A stretch of 64,000 bases of DNA, taken from assembly GCA_017533915.1 (NCBI GenBank), contig JAFWHX010000005.1:186001-250000 (forward strand). The letters are read 5' to 3'. The stretch comes from Eubacterium sp. (GTDB lineage Bacteria; Bacillota; Clostridia; Peptostreptococcales; Anaerovoracaceae). Below, in pieces: positions 8,785 through 18,385 of the stretch. How positions within the stretch are numbered: the first letter of the stretch is position 1; every line of letters begins with the position of its first letter. The notes under the pieces are model-generated. The model ran no database searches. It had not been told where the DNA came from and saw only the letters and a list, made by a program, of their open reading frames with translations. Made by a program: the position numbers and the translations under genes.

Positions 8785-8853
8785 TATACGTACGGGCATG
8801 CTGCGATATGTGATGCGGCAGGATGATGCCGCTCTGATTGGAGTGGATTGGAT

Positions 8854-9528
8854 ATGAGTGATAAAGAGATACTGAGGATCGCGATAGACGGCCCTTCAGG
8901 CGCGGGGAAGAGCACGATCGCGAAGATCGTTGCTGAGAGAATGGGCATCGACTATATCGATACCGGTGCCATGTACAGGGCGATCGGCCTCAAGATGGTG
9001 AACGAGGGAGTGTCTCGAGAAGACACTGAAGAAGCGGCATCTGAAAGGCAAAAGGTGCTGGACAGGACCGAGATAGATTTTGACAACGGGGTGATCACGC
9101 TCGACGGTGAAGATGTCGGCGGTAAGATCAGGACCCCGGAGATATCGATCGCCGCGTCGGATTATTCCAGATTTCCGGAAGTCCGGAGCAAGCTGGTCGC
9201 GATACAGCGCGAGATCGGCCACAGGAAAAGCGTGGTCATGGACGGACGCGACATAGGCACGAACGTTTTCACTGATGCACAGTATAAGTTCTTCCTTACC
9301 GCTACGCCGGAAGAGAGGGCGAGCCGCCGAGTGAAGGAGCTTCAGGAGAAGGGCGAGGACGTCAGCTATGAAGCGACGCTTGAGGACATCAGGAAGCGTG
9401 ACTATAACGACACACACCGGAAACTGAACCCGCTGGCGAAAGCAGACGATGCGATCGAGATCGATACGACCGACATGACGATCGAGGAGGTCGCGTCCGC
9501 GATACTTGATAAGATCGATCAAAACTGA
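8854..9528 (+). CDS. cmk: Cytidylate kinase
   Basis: Transfers phosphate from ATP to CMP or dCMP in pyrimidine salvage. The P-loop GPSGAGKST lies near residue 16, followed by DTGAMYRAIG, the nucleotide-binding MDGRDIGTNVF and RDYNDTHR of the lid. At about 224 residues it has normal length. ATG 8854 is chosen over a TTG six bases upstream. It lies 69 bases behind nrdR and may share its transcript. Confidence 0.95.
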   Translation: MSDKEILRIAIDGPSGAGKSTIAKIVAERMGIDYIDTGAMYRAIGLKMVNEGVSREDTEEAASERQKVLDRTEIDFDNGVITLDGEDVGGKIRTPEISIAASDYSRFPEVRSKLVAIQREIGHRKSVVMDGRDIGTNVFTDAQYKFFLTATPEERASRRVKELQEKGEDVSYEATLEDIRKRDYNDTHRKLNPLAKADDAIEIDTTDMTIEEVASAILDKIDQN

Positions 9529-9591
9529 TAAAATCCAGATATAATACTGATATTCCGGATGTCAGGCGTGATTGAAAGCATGGAGGTGCAT

Positions 9592-10272
9592 ATGCTTATC
9601 AAATCATTGCCTGAGGATGAGCGCCCGCAGGAAAAGGCGCTGAAAAACGGAGTAGGAGCTCTTTCAGATACGGAACTCATCGCTTTGATCTTAAGGACAG
9701 GGAGGCATAACGCGTCGTCGATCGCGCTTGCTGAGGATGTCCTGTCGATCTGCGATGAGGGCCTTTTCAGTATGGGGACGTTTGAGGCCGAAGATCTTCT
9801 TAAGATAGAAGGGATAGGCCCCGGTAAGGCGAGCATGCTCATGGCGGCGGTGGAACTGGGAAAGAGGATCGCCGCGAGCAGAAAGCCGGAGAAATACGTG
9901 GCGGACGATCCGGATATGATAGCGGATATGTTCATGGAAGACCTCAGATACGAGAAGAAAGAGTATTTCAAGTCGGTGATACTGAACACAAAGAGTGAAG
10001 TCATCGCTGTGGACAATATCTCGGTCGGCGAGCTCTCAAGCACGATAGTTCATCCGAGAGAGGTGTTCTCACGGGCGGTACGGAAAAGCGCGTATGGAGT
10101 AGTGTTCGTTCACAATCATCCGAGCGGCGACCCGACGCCGAGTCAGGAGGACATCCAGACGACCAACAGACTTGTGGAGAGCGGAAACATACTCGGCATC
10201 AAAGTCCTGGATCATGTCATTATAGGCGACGGCAGGTATGAGAGCATGAGGTCTCTCAATATTATCAGATAG
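9592..10272 (+). CDS. radC: RadC family protein (JAB/MPN domain)
   Basis: About 226 residues: an N-terminal helix-hairpin-helix-like part (LSDTELIALILRTG, LLKIEGIGPGKASML) and a C-terminal JAB1/MPN metalloprotease-like domain with the zinc motif HNHPSGDPTPSQED. Despite the name, the biochemical role of RadC is unsettled; a DNA-repair function is historical. ATG 9592 is preferred because GGAGGTG lies just upstream; an earlier in-frame start would include that site. Spacing to cmk is short, so one transcript is possible, ended by the hairpin at 10328. Confidence 0.93.
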   Translation: MLIKSLPEDERPQEKALKNGVGALSDTELIALILRTGRHNASSIALAEDVLSICDEGLFSMGTFEAEDLLKIEGIGPGKASMLMAAVELGKRIAASRKPEKYVADDPDMIADMFMEDLRYEKKEYFKSVILNTKSEVIAVDNISVGELSSTIVHPREVFSRAVRKSAYGVVFVHNHPSGDPTPSQEDIQTTNRLVESGNILGIKVLDHVIIGDGRYESMRSLNIIR

Positions 10273-10327
10273 GGATGTCAGGCACGATGATATCGTGCGG
10301 TATGACGATCTGAAACGTGAGGTCAGG

Positions 10328-10352
10328 AGCGGTGCTGCGGCACCGCTTTTTC
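10328..10352 (+). terminator. Terminator after radC
   Basis: AGCGGTGC (10328-10335) and GCACCGCT (10340-10347) with a TGCG loop, followed by T residues. Confidence 0.85.
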
Positions 10353-10353
10353 C

Positions 10354-10382
10354 TTGACTCAGCCCGTATATCCTACTATAAT
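10354..10382 (+). promoter_or_regulatory. Promoter of rny
   Basis: TTGACT (10354-10359), 17-base spacer, perfect TATAAT (10377-10382). The leader to the ATG at 10559 is about 170 bases, long enough for post-transcriptional control, although no known riboswitch is recognised. Confidence 0.8.
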
Positions 10383-10558
10383 AATATCAGCAATTTGTTT
10401 GTTTATATATAGATGTTTTGTTTCAGAATAATAGATCCCGGGCGACAGGACGCAGCGGCAGAGACAGTACGTATGCCGGATGCGGCTCTCACTGGAGCTG
10501 ATGGGGTCTGTACATAGGCCAACTGAATATAAACAGCTAGTAGGAAATGGAGGTGTCC

Positions 10559-12112
10559 ATGGGAATGGGTCCAAACCCGATGGTTTCAGTTTTGATTGGA
10601 GTCATCGTGGCGATCGTGGCCTTCATAGCGGGCTATATAGTCAGAAAGAGCTCCGCTGAGAAGGCGATCGGAAGCGCTGAGCAGCAGGCAAAGAACATAG
10701 TGCTCGACGCAGAAAGCAAATCAGAAACTATCAAGAAAGAAATCGAGATCGAGGCAAAAGAAGAAGCTCATAAAATGAGGAGCGAGGTCGAGAAGGAAGT
10801 AAGAGACCGCCGCTCTGAGGTGCAGCGCCAGGAGAAAAGACTCCTGCAGAAAGAGGAGTCAGTAGACAGAAAACTTGAATCGATCGAGAGAAAAGAAGAA
10901 CGTATCATCCAGAAAGAACATCAGATCGACGAAAAAAGAGCTGAAGTCGACGCTTTGATCGATAAGCGGGTGGCGGAGCTCGAGAAGATCTCCGGATACA
11001 CCGCTGACGAAGCGAAGAAGCTGCTTCTTCAGGAAGTCGAGAAAGATGTACGTCATGATGCTTCGCAGATGATCAAGCAGATCGAGCAGGAAGCGCATGA
11101 AGAGGCCGATAACAGGGCTAAAGAGATCATCACCGGAGCGATCCAGAGATGTGCCGCAGACCATGTGGCTGAGACTACTCTCTCAGTCGTGAACCTGCCG
11201 AATGATGACATGAAGGGCAGGATCATCGGCCGCGAAGGCAGAAACATCAGATCGATAGAGACTATGACAGGCGTGGACCTCATCATAGACGATACGCCTG
11301 AAGCAGTCATTATTTCCGGCTTTGATCCTGTCAGACGTGAGATCGCCAGGATCGCGCTCGAGAAGCTGATCGTAGACGGACGTATCCATCCGGCGAAGAT
11401 CGAAGAGATGGTCGACAAGGCGAGAAAAGAAGTTGCGAGAACCATCAAGGAGGAAGGAGAGCAGGCTACATTCGAGACTGATATCCACAATCTCCATCCT
11501 GAGCTCGTGAAGCTGCTCGGAAGGCTGCATTACAGAACTTCCTACGGTCAGAACGTGCTCAAGCACTCGATAGAAGTATCGCACCTCGCAGGTCTCATGG
11601 CAGGGGAGCTCGGACTTGACATCAAGCTTGCGAAGAGAGCAGGGCTTCTGCATGATATCGGTAAAGCCCTTGACCACGAGTATGAAGGGACGCACGTGGA
11701 CATCGGTATCCAGGTGCTAAAGAAGTACAAGGAATCACAGGCTGTTATCGACGCGATGGCAGCACATCACGGTGATTACGAAGCCAAGACTCCGGAAGCA
11801 GTGCTCATCGCCGCGGCAGACGCACTGTCTGCAGCGAGACCTGGAGCACGCCGCGAGACGCTCGATGTTTATATCAAGAGACTTGAGCAGCTCGAAGAGA
11901 TCGCGAACTCCACTGAAGGAGTTGAGAACTCGTATGCCATCCAGGCAGGACGTGAGATCAGGATCATCGTTAATCCTGAAGAGGTCAAGGACGACGATAT
12001 GGCGCTCCTGGCAAGAGACGTATCCAAGAAGATCGAGAACGAGCTCGATTATCCTGGCCAGATAAAGGTCAACGTCGTCAGGGAGACCAAAGCTGTAGAT
12101 TACGCCAAGTAG
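10559..12112 (+). CDS. rny: Ribonuclease Y
   Basis: The membrane-anchored endoribonuclease that starts mRNA decay in many Gram-positives. In order: an N-terminal membrane helix ([18 protein letters not shown]), a long charged coiled coil (about residues 30-200), a KH RNA-binding domain ([15 protein letters not shown]) and an HD domain with catalytic [10 protein letters not shown]. About 517 residues is normal. ATG 10559 is chosen because GGAGGTG lies before it; the earlier ATG at 10547 is part of that site. Confidence 0.97.
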   Translation: MGMGPNPMVSVLIGVIVAIVAFIAGYIVRKSSAEKAIGSAEQQAKNIVLDAESKSETIKKEIEIEAKEEAHKMRSEVEKEVRDRRSEVQRQEKRLLQKEESVDRKLESIERKEERIIQKEHQIDEKRAEVDALIDKRVAELEKISGYTADEAKKLLLQEVEKDVRHDASQMIKQIEQEAHEEADNRAKEIITGAIQRCAADHVAETTLSVVNLPNDDMKGRIIGREGRNIRSIETMTGVDLIIDDTPEAVIISGFDPVRREIARIALEKLIVDGRIHPAKIEEMVDKARKEVARTIKEEGEQATFETDIHNLHPELVKLLGRLHYRTSYGQNVLKHSIEVSHLAGLMAGELGLDIKLAKRAGLLHDIGKALDHEYEGTHVDIGIQVLKKYKESQAVIDAMAAHHGDYEAKTPEAVLIAAADALSAARPGARRETLDVYIKRLEQLEEIANSTEGVENSYAIQAGREIRIIVNPEEVKDDDMALLARDVSKKIENELDYPGQIKVNVVRETKAVDYAK

Positions 12113-12192
12113 TCGCAGCATCGAGACTCTGCTGCTGCAGGACAGCCGGCGCTTTGCGGTTCCCGGCGCAGCTGAAGTAAAAAGCACATCAG

Positions 12193-12220
12193 GGCTCCCC
12201 GGTACGCCGGGGAGCCTGTT
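12193..12220 (+). terminator. Terminator after rny
   Basis: A perfect 10-base-pair stem GGCTCCCCGG (12193-12202) with CCGGGGAGCC (12207-12216), then TGTTTT. The T tract is short. Confidence 0.7.
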
Positions 12221-12236
12221 TTCAGAAGAGGAATAA

Positions 12237-13481
12237 ATGGTTTATCTGGATAACAGTTCTACAACGAGACAGGCTGATGAGGTAACTGATCTCATTTATG
12301 AAATAAGCAGAAATGACTTCGGCAATCCGTCGTCGCTCCACAGTATCGGCTTCAGCGCCGAGAAGCTGGTGGAGGCTGCACGTAAGAGCTTTGCCGGCTC
12401 GATCGGAGCAGATCCGCAGGAAGTCACATTCAATTCCGGCGGGACAGAGGGCGACAATACGGTCCTGTTCGGAGCGGCGCGAGCCAGGAAGCACGACGGC
12501 AGGAGGATAGTCATCTCAGCCGTAGAGCATCCCGCAGTTCTGGAAGCCGCGGACAGGCTGAAGCACGACGGATTCGATATCGTGAAAGTAGGCGTCGGAT
12601 CTGATGGGATCGTCGATATGGCTGAGCTCCGTGAAGCAGTGACAGACGACACCATTCTTGTCTCTGTCATGACTGTGAACAACGAGACGGGCGCGCTCAT
12701 GCCGATCCGTCAGATCACTGAGATAGCACATTCACATGGCGCTTTGATGCATACCGACGCGGTGCAGGCTTACGGCAAGATAGACATGTCAGCGTACCCC
12801 GCCGGTTCTGCGGGGGCGTCGCCTAAGCGTACAAAGTCAAAATGGAAGACATCGGGCGGCGTGGACTACATAACGGTCAGCAGCCATAAGATACATGGGC
12901 CGAAGGGAGTCGGCGCGCTGTATCAGAAGAAGGGGATGGAGCTTCCTGCATATATGCTGGGCGGAGGCCAGGAGAAAGGAAGAAGGTCCGGGACTGAGAA
13001 CGTTCCGGGGATCGCCGGATTCGGGAAAGCATGCGGTCTGGCCGAAGATCTTATAGAAGTCTCATATGAGAAAGTAGCTGCGGCGCGGAAATACCTGCTT
13101 GACGGGATACTGGACCGGATCCCTGACGTTCTGGTGAACAGTCCGGACATGATCTTGAGCAGCCCGGATACATTAGCTGACGGCCGTGAGGCTGCAGGTA
13201 TTCCATATGTGCTGAACGTATCGTTCCTCGGAACGCGCGGCGAAGTGCTCCTTCACACTCTTGAGCAGGAAGGCATATTCGTATCTACAGGCTCGGCGTG
13301 CTCATCAAACAAAAAGGGCGGGAGCCACGTGCTCGCGGCGATGGGACGCACGCCGAAAGAGATCGAATCCGCAATCCGCTTCAGCTTCTGCAGATACAAT
13401 ACAGCAGAGGAAATGGACTATGTCGTCGACAAGGTGGCGGCAGCCGTTGAACGGTTCAGAAAGCTTGGATCTTTCAGATGA
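12237..13481 (+). CDS. Cysteine desulfurase (NifS/IscS class)
   Basis: A PLP enzyme that takes sulfur from cysteine as a persulfide. Visible are the N-terminal YLDNSSTT, HP and NNETG motifs, the PLP lysine in SSHKIHGPKG, and the active-site loop STGSACSS with the persulfide cysteine. A stretch around residues 185-207 (SAYPAGSAGASPKRTKSKW), just before the lysine strand, is about 20 residues longer than usual and basic. The next gene is thiI, so this enzyme probably feeds sulfur to tRNA 4-thiouridine and thiamine thiazole, like the NifZ-ThiI pair of Bacillus. ATG 12237 follows AGAGG. Confidence 0.93.
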   Translation: MVYLDNSSTTRQADEVTDLIYEISRNDFGNPSSLHSIGFSAEKLVEAARKSFAGSIGADPQEVTFNSGGTEGDNTVLFGAARARKHDGRRIVISAVEHPAVLEAADRLKHDGFDIVKVGVGSDGIVDMAELREAVTDDTILVSVMTVNNETGALMPIRQITEIAHSHGALMHTDAVQAYGKIDMSAYPAGSAGASPKRTKSKWKTSGGVDYITVSSHKIHGPKGVGALYQKKGMELPAYMLGGGQEKGRRSGTENVPGIAGFGKACGLAEDLIEVSYEKVAAARKYLLDGILDRIPDVLVNSPDMILSSPDTLADGREAAGIPYVLNVSFLGTRGEVLLHTLEQEGIFVSTGSACSSNKKGGSHVLAAMGRTPKEIESAIRFSFCRYNTAEEMDYVVDKVAAAVERFRKLGSFR

Positions 13482-13516
13482 TTCGTGGTGAAAGTTCACC
13501 GACCGGAGATTAAACA

Positions 13517-14821
13517 ATGAACGAGAAGAACATTTACATAGTAAGGTGCGGCGAGGTCGCGCTGAAGGGCATGAACAAGCCGTACTTTGAGCGGAAGCTT
13601 GCGGACAGGGTGAGAAACAGCCTGGCAGATCTCGGACTCGTAAGCGGCAGACCGGAGAAAAAGGCGGCGGCTCAGGATGGACCTGTGCTGCTTAATCCAG
13701 ATGAGAACACAGGTGATGGAGCTGCATCACGTGATGTGATCCAGAATGATGTCAGAGACGGCGTGGAGGTAACGCGGCACCAGGGACTTATCTATATCAG
13801 GAGCCCGAAGTCGATCCCGGATGAAGAGATCATCAGAAGGGTCTCAAAGGTATTCGGTGTGGCGTCTGTCTCGCCGGCAGTCGAGGCTGAGAGCGATCTT
13901 GACAAGATCGGCGAGGAAGCTGTGAAGTTCATGCTGCGCCAGATCGAGGAGCGCGGCATCAAGTCTTTCAAGGTCTACGCGAAGCGCGCGGATAAGAACT
14001 TCCCGGTGGAATCGCCTGAGATTGCCAGAATAATAGGCGCGAAGGTTTTGATCGGGTGCAAGGTGCTTCATGTAGATGTGCACGATCCGGACTGCAGGCT
14101 GTTTGTCGACCTGAGAGAGGATAAGACATATATCTACGACCAGAAGATCGGCGGCATGGGTGGACTTCCGATCGGCACCAACGGGAAAGGACTTGTGCTG
14201 TTCTCGGGCGGGATCGACAGCCCGGTCGCGGCATGGATGATGGCAAAGCGCGGCATGGTGATCGAAGCGATGCATTTCCATTCGTATCCGTATACAAGCG
14301 ACCGCGCGAAGGAGAAAGTCGAGAGGCTGGCCGGTATAGTCGCGTCATACGCCGGCAGGATCAGGATGCACATCGTCAATCTGCTGCCTGTCCAGGAACA
14401 GATCGTACAGCATTGCCCTGAAGAGGAGACTACGATACTTGTGAGACGCTTCATGATGCGGATTGCGGAGAAGATCGCGGAGAAGAACAGATGCATGATG
14501 CTCATCACAGGTGAGGACCTCGGCCAGGTAGCGAGCCAGACAGCTGAAGCGCTCGTCGTAACTGATGCTACAGTGAAGATGCCGGTCCTGCGGCCGCTTA
14601 TCGGCATGGACAAAGTCGAGATCATGGACCGCGCAAAGGAGATCGGAACGTTCGAGACGTCGATCGAGCCGTACGAGGACTGCTGCACGGTATTCCTGCC
14701 TAAGCATCCGACGACAAAGCCAAAGCTTGATAGAATAGAACAGTCGGAATCAGCACTTGACGTCGACGCGCTGGTCAAAGCCGCAGTGGAGTCTGAAGAG
14801 ATCATCGATATCGAACCGTAA
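13517..14821 (+). CDS. thiI: tRNA 4-thiouridine sulfurtransferase ThiI
   Basis: The 434 residues give an N-terminal ferredoxin-like region, a THUMP RNA-binding domain (about 85-170) and a PP-loop adenylation domain with the signature SGGIDSPVAAW. There is no C-terminal rhodanese domain, as in Firmicutes, where the cysteine desulfurase hands sulfur over directly; that partner is the gene 35 bases upstream. The early part has a longer linker (about residues 43-75) than typical. It makes s4U8 in tRNA and can contribute to thiazole synthesis. A long hairpin terminator follows. Confidence 0.95.
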   Translation: MNEKNIYIVRCGEVALKGMNKPYFERKLADRVRNSLADLGLVSGRPEKKAAAQDGPVLLNPDENTGDGAASRDVIQNDVRDGVEVTRHQGLIYIRSPKSIPDEEIIRRVSKVFGVASVSPAVEAESDLDKIGEEAVKFMLRQIEERGIKSFKVYAKRADKNFPVESPEIARIIGAKVLIGCKVLHVDVHDPDCRLFVDLREDKTYIYDQKIGGMGGLPIGTNGKGLVLFSGGIDSPVAAWMMAKRGMVIEAMHFHSYPYTSDRAKEKVERLAGIVASYAGRIRMHIVNLLPVQEQIVQHCPEEETTILVRRFMMRIAEKIAEKNRCMMLITGEDLGQVASQTAEALVVTDATVKMPVLRPLIGMDKVEIMDRAKEIGTFETSIEPYEDCCTVFLPKHPTTKPKLDRIEQSESALDVDALVKAAVESEEIIDIEP

Positions 14822-14843
14822 GGTCTATAAACAGTATAAAGAG

Positions 14844-14894
14844 ACAGGCTTGAAAAGGTATGAAGCGAAAATGCGGCTCAAGCCTGTTCTTTTT
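14844..14894 (+). terminator. Long-loop terminator after thiI
   Basis: ACAGGCTTGA (14844-14853) pairs with TCAAGCCTGT (14878-14887) across a 24-base loop, followed by a T-rich stretch. Confidence 0.7.
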
Positions 14895-14937
14895 ATGCTT
14901 TTTCGTTTGTTTTTGCCGTATTTTACTGCGATAAAGC

Positions 14938-14971
14938 ACTTGAAAAATAGCCTTGAACGTGGTTTAATTTT
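14938..14971 (+). promoter_or_regulatory. Promoter of the acyl-CoA dehydrogenase operon
   Basis: TTGAAA (14940-14945), 17-base spacer, TTTAAT (14963-14968). The spacer contains GAACGTG next to the -10, and the whole 34-base block resembles a second promoter at 26403-26436. Confidence 0.55.
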
Positions 14972-15185
14972 TATAGTGCATACTTGTAACTTTATTTACA
15001 GGACAGCACATGTTTCAAGCGGTTAAATCATCTGCCGCGGTGCTCATCGCAGGCTGCCTTTCAGGGCGCCTCGTGGATGCAGTGCGTGCGCTCTGTTATG
15101 GCTTGCATCGCCTGGATGATGCGCCGCTTATGGAAACACGTCAAGGTGTTTCCGCAGACCGTTAAATATTTAAGGAGGCATTTAC
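14972..15185 (+). promoter_or_regulatory. Structured leader of the acd-etfBA operon
   Basis: About 210 bases between the promoter and the start codon. It is GC-rich in the middle and can fold into several hairpins; the clearest is GGAAACAC (15132-15139) with GTGTTTCC (15146-15153), 33 bases before the ATG. No known riboswitch class is recognised. Short reading frames in this stretch lack support. Confidence 0.35.
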
Positions 15186-16325
15186 ATGGACTTTCAACTT
15201 TCGAAGGAACAGGAATTCGTAAGAAAGATGGTGAGAGAGTTCGCCGAGACAGAAGTCGAGCCTATTGCTGCTGATGTCGACAAGGAGCACAGATTCCCTG
15301 AAGAGACAGTAAAGAAGATGGCACGCTATGGCATGATGGGCATCCCATTCCCGACAGCACTCGGCGGAGCAGGCGGCGACGAGCTTTCATACGCTATCAC
15401 AGTAGAAGAGCTGGCAAAGTGCTGCGCGTCTACAGCTGTAATCGTATCGGCTCATACATCACTTTGCTGCTGGCCTATCTACAAGTACGGAACCAAAGAG
15501 CAGAAGGAAAAGTACCTTCCTGATCTTCTTTCCGGAAAGAAACTCGGTGCTTTCGGTCTGACTGAGCCGGGCGCCGGAACTGATGCTGCAGGACAGCAGA
15601 CAAGAGCGGTCCTCGACGGTGACGAGTGGGTCCTGAACGGATCCAAGGTGTTCATCACCAACGGCGGATATGCCGACACATTCGTCATCATGGCGATGAC
15701 GGACAAATCGCTTGGAACTCACGGTATCTCCTCATTCATAGTTGAAAAGGGAGACGAAGGGTTCTCGATCGGAAAGACAGAGGATAAGATGGGTATCCAC
15801 GGATCATCCACAACAGAGCTTATCTTCCAGAACGTAAGGCTTCCTAAGGACAGACTTCTCGGTCAGCTTGGAAAAGGTTTCAAAGTGGCTATGTCCACAC
15901 TGGACGGCGGCCGTATCGGAATCGCTTCACAGGCACTCGGTATCGCAGAGGGAGCTTACAACAAGACAGTTGAGTACATGAAGCAGAGAAAGCAGTTCGG
16001 ACGTAAGCTTACACAGTTCGAAGGACTGCAGTTCTACATCGCAGACATGGCGACAAGGATCCACGCTGCTCAGGACCTCGTATACGAGGCGGCATGCAAG
16101 GTCGACAACGGCGAGCCTTATGGCGAAGCTGCTGCAATGGCCAAGCTCTATGCAGCTGAAACTGCAATGTATGTAACGACCAAGGCTGTACAGCTCCACG
16201 GCGGCTATGGTTACACAGCTGATTATCCGGTAGAGAGAATGATGAGAGACGCCAAGATCACAGAGATCTATGAAGGTACCTCAGAAGTTCAGAAGATGGT
16301 CATCGCGGCCAACGAACTGCGCTAA
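15186..16325 (+). CDS. Acyl-CoA dehydrogenase, butyryl-CoA dehydrogenase type
   Basis: An FAD enzyme of 379 residues, the standard length of short-chain acyl-CoA dehydrogenases. Motifs: FGLTEPGAGTDA (FAD/substrate loop), TNGGYADTFVI, the helix RKQFGRKLTQFEGLQF, and the C-terminal IYEGTSEVQ segment that carries the catalytic glutamate region of this subfamily. It lies directly upstream of etfB and etfA, the arrangement seen for butyryl-CoA dehydrogenase complexes that reduce crotonyl-CoA in butyrate-forming clostridia. Thiolase, hydroxybutyryl-CoA dehydrogenase and crotonase are not here, so the exact chain length is inferred. AAGGAGGC precedes the ATG. Confidence 0.9.
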   Translation: MDFQLSKEQEFVRKMVREFAETEVEPIAADVDKEHRFPEETVKKMARYGMMGIPFPTALGGAGGDELSYAITVEELAKCCASTAVIVSAHTSLCCWPIYKYGTKEQKEKYLPDLLSGKKLGAFGLTEPGAGTDAAGQQTRAVLDGDEWVLNGSKVFITNGGYADTFVIMAMTDKSLGTHGISSFIVEKGDEGFSIGKTEDKMGIHGSSTTELIFQNVRLPKDRLLGQLGKGFKVAMSTLDGGRIGIASQALGIAEGAYNKTVEYMKQRKQFGRKLTQFEGLQFYIADMATRIHAAQDLVYEAACKVDNGEPYGEAAAMAKLYAAETAMYVTTKAVQLHGGYGYTADYPVERMMRDAKITEIYEGTSEVQKMVIAANELR

Positions 16326-16341
16326 GTCAAAGGAGGATAAT

Positions 16342-17142
16342 ATGGCATTTAAAATTGTAGTATGTGCAAAGCAGGTTCCTGATACGAACGAGATCAGGAT
16401 CAATCCTGAGACGGGTACTCTGATCAGAGACGGCGTTCCAAGCATCATGAACCCGGACGACGCCAATGCACTGGAAATGGCGCTGGAACTCAAGGATAAG
16501 TACGATGACGTACATGTAACAGTTGTAACAATGGGACCTCCTCAGGCTGAGGATCTTCTGTTCGAAGCTCTCGCAATGGGCGCTGACGAAGGTATCCTCC
16601 TCACAGACAGAGCAGTCGGCGGATCAGACACATGGGCTACTTCGAACGCGGTCGCTGCTGCGATCAAATACTGTGGAGATTTTGATATCCTCATCGGCGG
16701 ACGTCAGGCTATCGACGGGGATACCGCTCAGGTAGGACCACAGATCGCTGAGAAGCTGAACCTTCCGCAGGTCACATACGTCCAGGAATATGAATTCTCT
16801 GACGATATGAAGACAGTCAAGGCTCAGAGACAGCTTGAAGACGGATATGAGACAGTAGAAGTCAAGCTTCCATGCATGCTCACATGCATCAAGGAACTGA
16901 ACACTCCGAGATACATGAACATGAAAGGCATCTTTGCCGATAAGTCAGACAGCATCAAAGTCCTGTCAGCTGCTGATGTAGGCGTGGACCTCACGACAGT
17001 AGGACTCAAAGCTTCCCCGACTAACGTATTCAAGTCATTCACACCGAAACCAAAGGGGAAGGGCGTAACGGTTGCCGGCGACACTGAAAAAGAGCTTGCT
17101 GACAATCTGCTCATCGGCCTCAAGGACAAACAGGTAATATAG
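16342..17142 (+). CDS. etfB: Electron transfer flavoprotein beta subunit
   Basis: At about 266 residues with [12 protein letters not shown] at the N-terminus, it is the small ETF subunit that binds AMP or a second FAD and pairs with EtfA to carry electrons to or from the acyl-CoA dehydrogenase. The signature [16 protein letters not shown] is the nucleotide-binding stretch. The ATG at 16342 directly follows AGGAGG; an in-frame upstream ATG falls inside the preceding gene. In clostridia such complexes can bifurcate electrons from NADH to ferredoxin and crotonyl-CoA; that is plausible here but not provable from sequence. Confidence 0.95.
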   Translation: MAFKIVVCAKQVPDTNEIRINPETGTLIRDGVPSIMNPDDANALEMALELKDKYDDVHVTVVTMGPPQAEDLLFEALAMGADEGILLTDRAVGGSDTWATSNAVAAAIKYCGDFDILIGGRQAIDGDTAQVGPQIAEKLNLPQVTYVQEYEFSDDMKTVKAQRQLEDGYETVEVKLPCMLTCIKELNTPRYMNMKGIFADKSDSIKVLSAADVGVDLTTVGLKASPTNVFKSFTPKPKGKGVTVAGDTEKELADNLLIGLKDKQVI

Positions 17143-17155
17143 TGGAGGTATGGAC

Positions 17156-18265
17156 ATGGCAGAGAATTTTGAAGATTATAAGAATGTTTGGGTCTTCGCT
17201 GAGGCGAGAGACGGCAAACTTATGAACGTTGCCCTGGAGCTTCTGGGCGAAGGCTCAAGACTGGCTCACGACATCGGCGGCGACGAGAAGCTGTGTGCAG
17301 TACTGATCGGTGATGATGTAAAAGGTCTTGAGAAAGAATGCTTCGAGGCCGGAGCTGACATGATCTATGAGATCGAGAATCCACTTCTGAAGGACTACAC
17401 AACAGACGCCTTTACAAAGGTCATGACAGACGCCATCAATGAGTACAAGCCGGAGATCGTTATCTATGGCGCAACTCATATCGGAAGAGACCTGGCGCCA
17501 AGGGTAGCAGCAAGACTGAACACAGGTCTTACGGCTGACTGCACACACCTGGACGTCAAAATGGACAAGTACATCGCTTTTGCTAATGAGAGAACGACAC
17601 TTGACACATCCAAGCTCGATCCTAACAGTACAGATACAGGACTTAAGATGACTCGTCCTGCATTCGGCGGAAATCTGATGGCTACGATCATCTGCCCGAA
17701 GAACCGTCCGCAGATGGCTACAGTAAGGCCGGGCGTCATGCAGAAGCTCGAGCCTGAAGTCGGCAAGACAGGTGAGATCGTCAAAGTAGACGCTAAGCTT
17801 ACAGACGATGACATCAGAACAAAGATCGTTGAGATCGTAAGAGAGACCAAGGAAGTCGTTTCACTGACAGACGCTGACATCATCTGCTCAGGCGGACGTG
17901 GACTTGGAAGCGCAGATGGATTCAAGCTGATCCAGGAATTCGCTGATAAAGTCGGCGGAGTCGTAGGTGCTTCCCGTGCTGCTGTAGACTCTGGATGGAT
18001 AGACCATTCACACCAGGTCGGCCAGACAGGAACGACTGTAAAGCCTAAGATCTACTTCGCATGCGGCATCTCAGGCGCTATCCAGCACCTGGCAGGAATG
18101 CAGAACTCAGATATCATCGTAGCGATCAACAAGGATCCGGATGCTCCTATCTTTGAGGTAGCAGACTTCGGTATCGTAGGAGATCTCTACAAAGTCATTC
18201 CTGAGATCATCGCTGAGTGGGATAAAGCTGAAGCTCTGTACGACGAGGTACATAAAGAAGCATAG
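17156..18265 (+). CDS. etfA: Electron transfer flavoprotein alpha subunit
   Basis: About 369 residues with an N-terminal nucleotide-binding-like domain ([12 protein letters not shown]) and the C-terminal FAD domain: [48 protein letters not shown] and [20 protein letters not shown]. It completes the ETF with the preceding subunit; together they shuttle electrons with the acyl-CoA dehydrogenase. GGAGGT lies seven bases before ATG 17156; the ATG six bases earlier is too close to it. A GC-rich hairpin follows the stop. Confidence 0.96.
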   Translation: MAENFEDYKNVWVFAEARDGKLMNVALELLGEGSRLAHDIGGDEKLCAVLIGDDVKGLEKECFEAGADMIYEIENPLLKDYTTDAFTKVMTDAINEYKPEIVIYGATHIGRDLAPRVAARLNTGLTADCTHLDVKMDKYIAFANERTTLDTSKLDPNSTDTGLKMTRPAFGGNLMATIICPKNRPQMATVRPGVMQKLEPEVGKTGEIVKVDAKLTDDDIRTKIVEIVRETKEVVSLTDADIICSGGRGLGSADGFKLIQEFADKVGGVVGASRAAVDSGWIDHSHQVGQTGTTVKPKIYFACGISGAIQHLAGMQNSDIIVAINKDPDAPIFEVADFGIVGDLYKVIPEIIAEWDKAEALYDEVHKEA

Positions 18266-18330
18266 CAGAGCAGTATCATAATACGATTATTATGTACGGC
18301 TGTTGAAAGTTCAGTTGATTTATAACAAGT

Positions 18331-18365
18331 GCGCGGGAGCCGGCCATGGCCCCCGCGCTGCTTTC
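18331..18365 (+). terminator. Probable terminator after etfA
   Basis: GCGCGGG (18331-18337) pairs with CCCGCGC (18352-18358); the inner part contains GGCCATGGCC. The following T tract is weak. Confidence 0.5.
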
Positions 18366-18385
18366 TATAGAGGTTCGCTGTAAAC

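Noticed and set aside
14757-15274. Two short plus frames between thiI and the acyl-CoA dehydrogenase
   Set aside because: They overlap the terminator, promoter and leader and have no good start sites.
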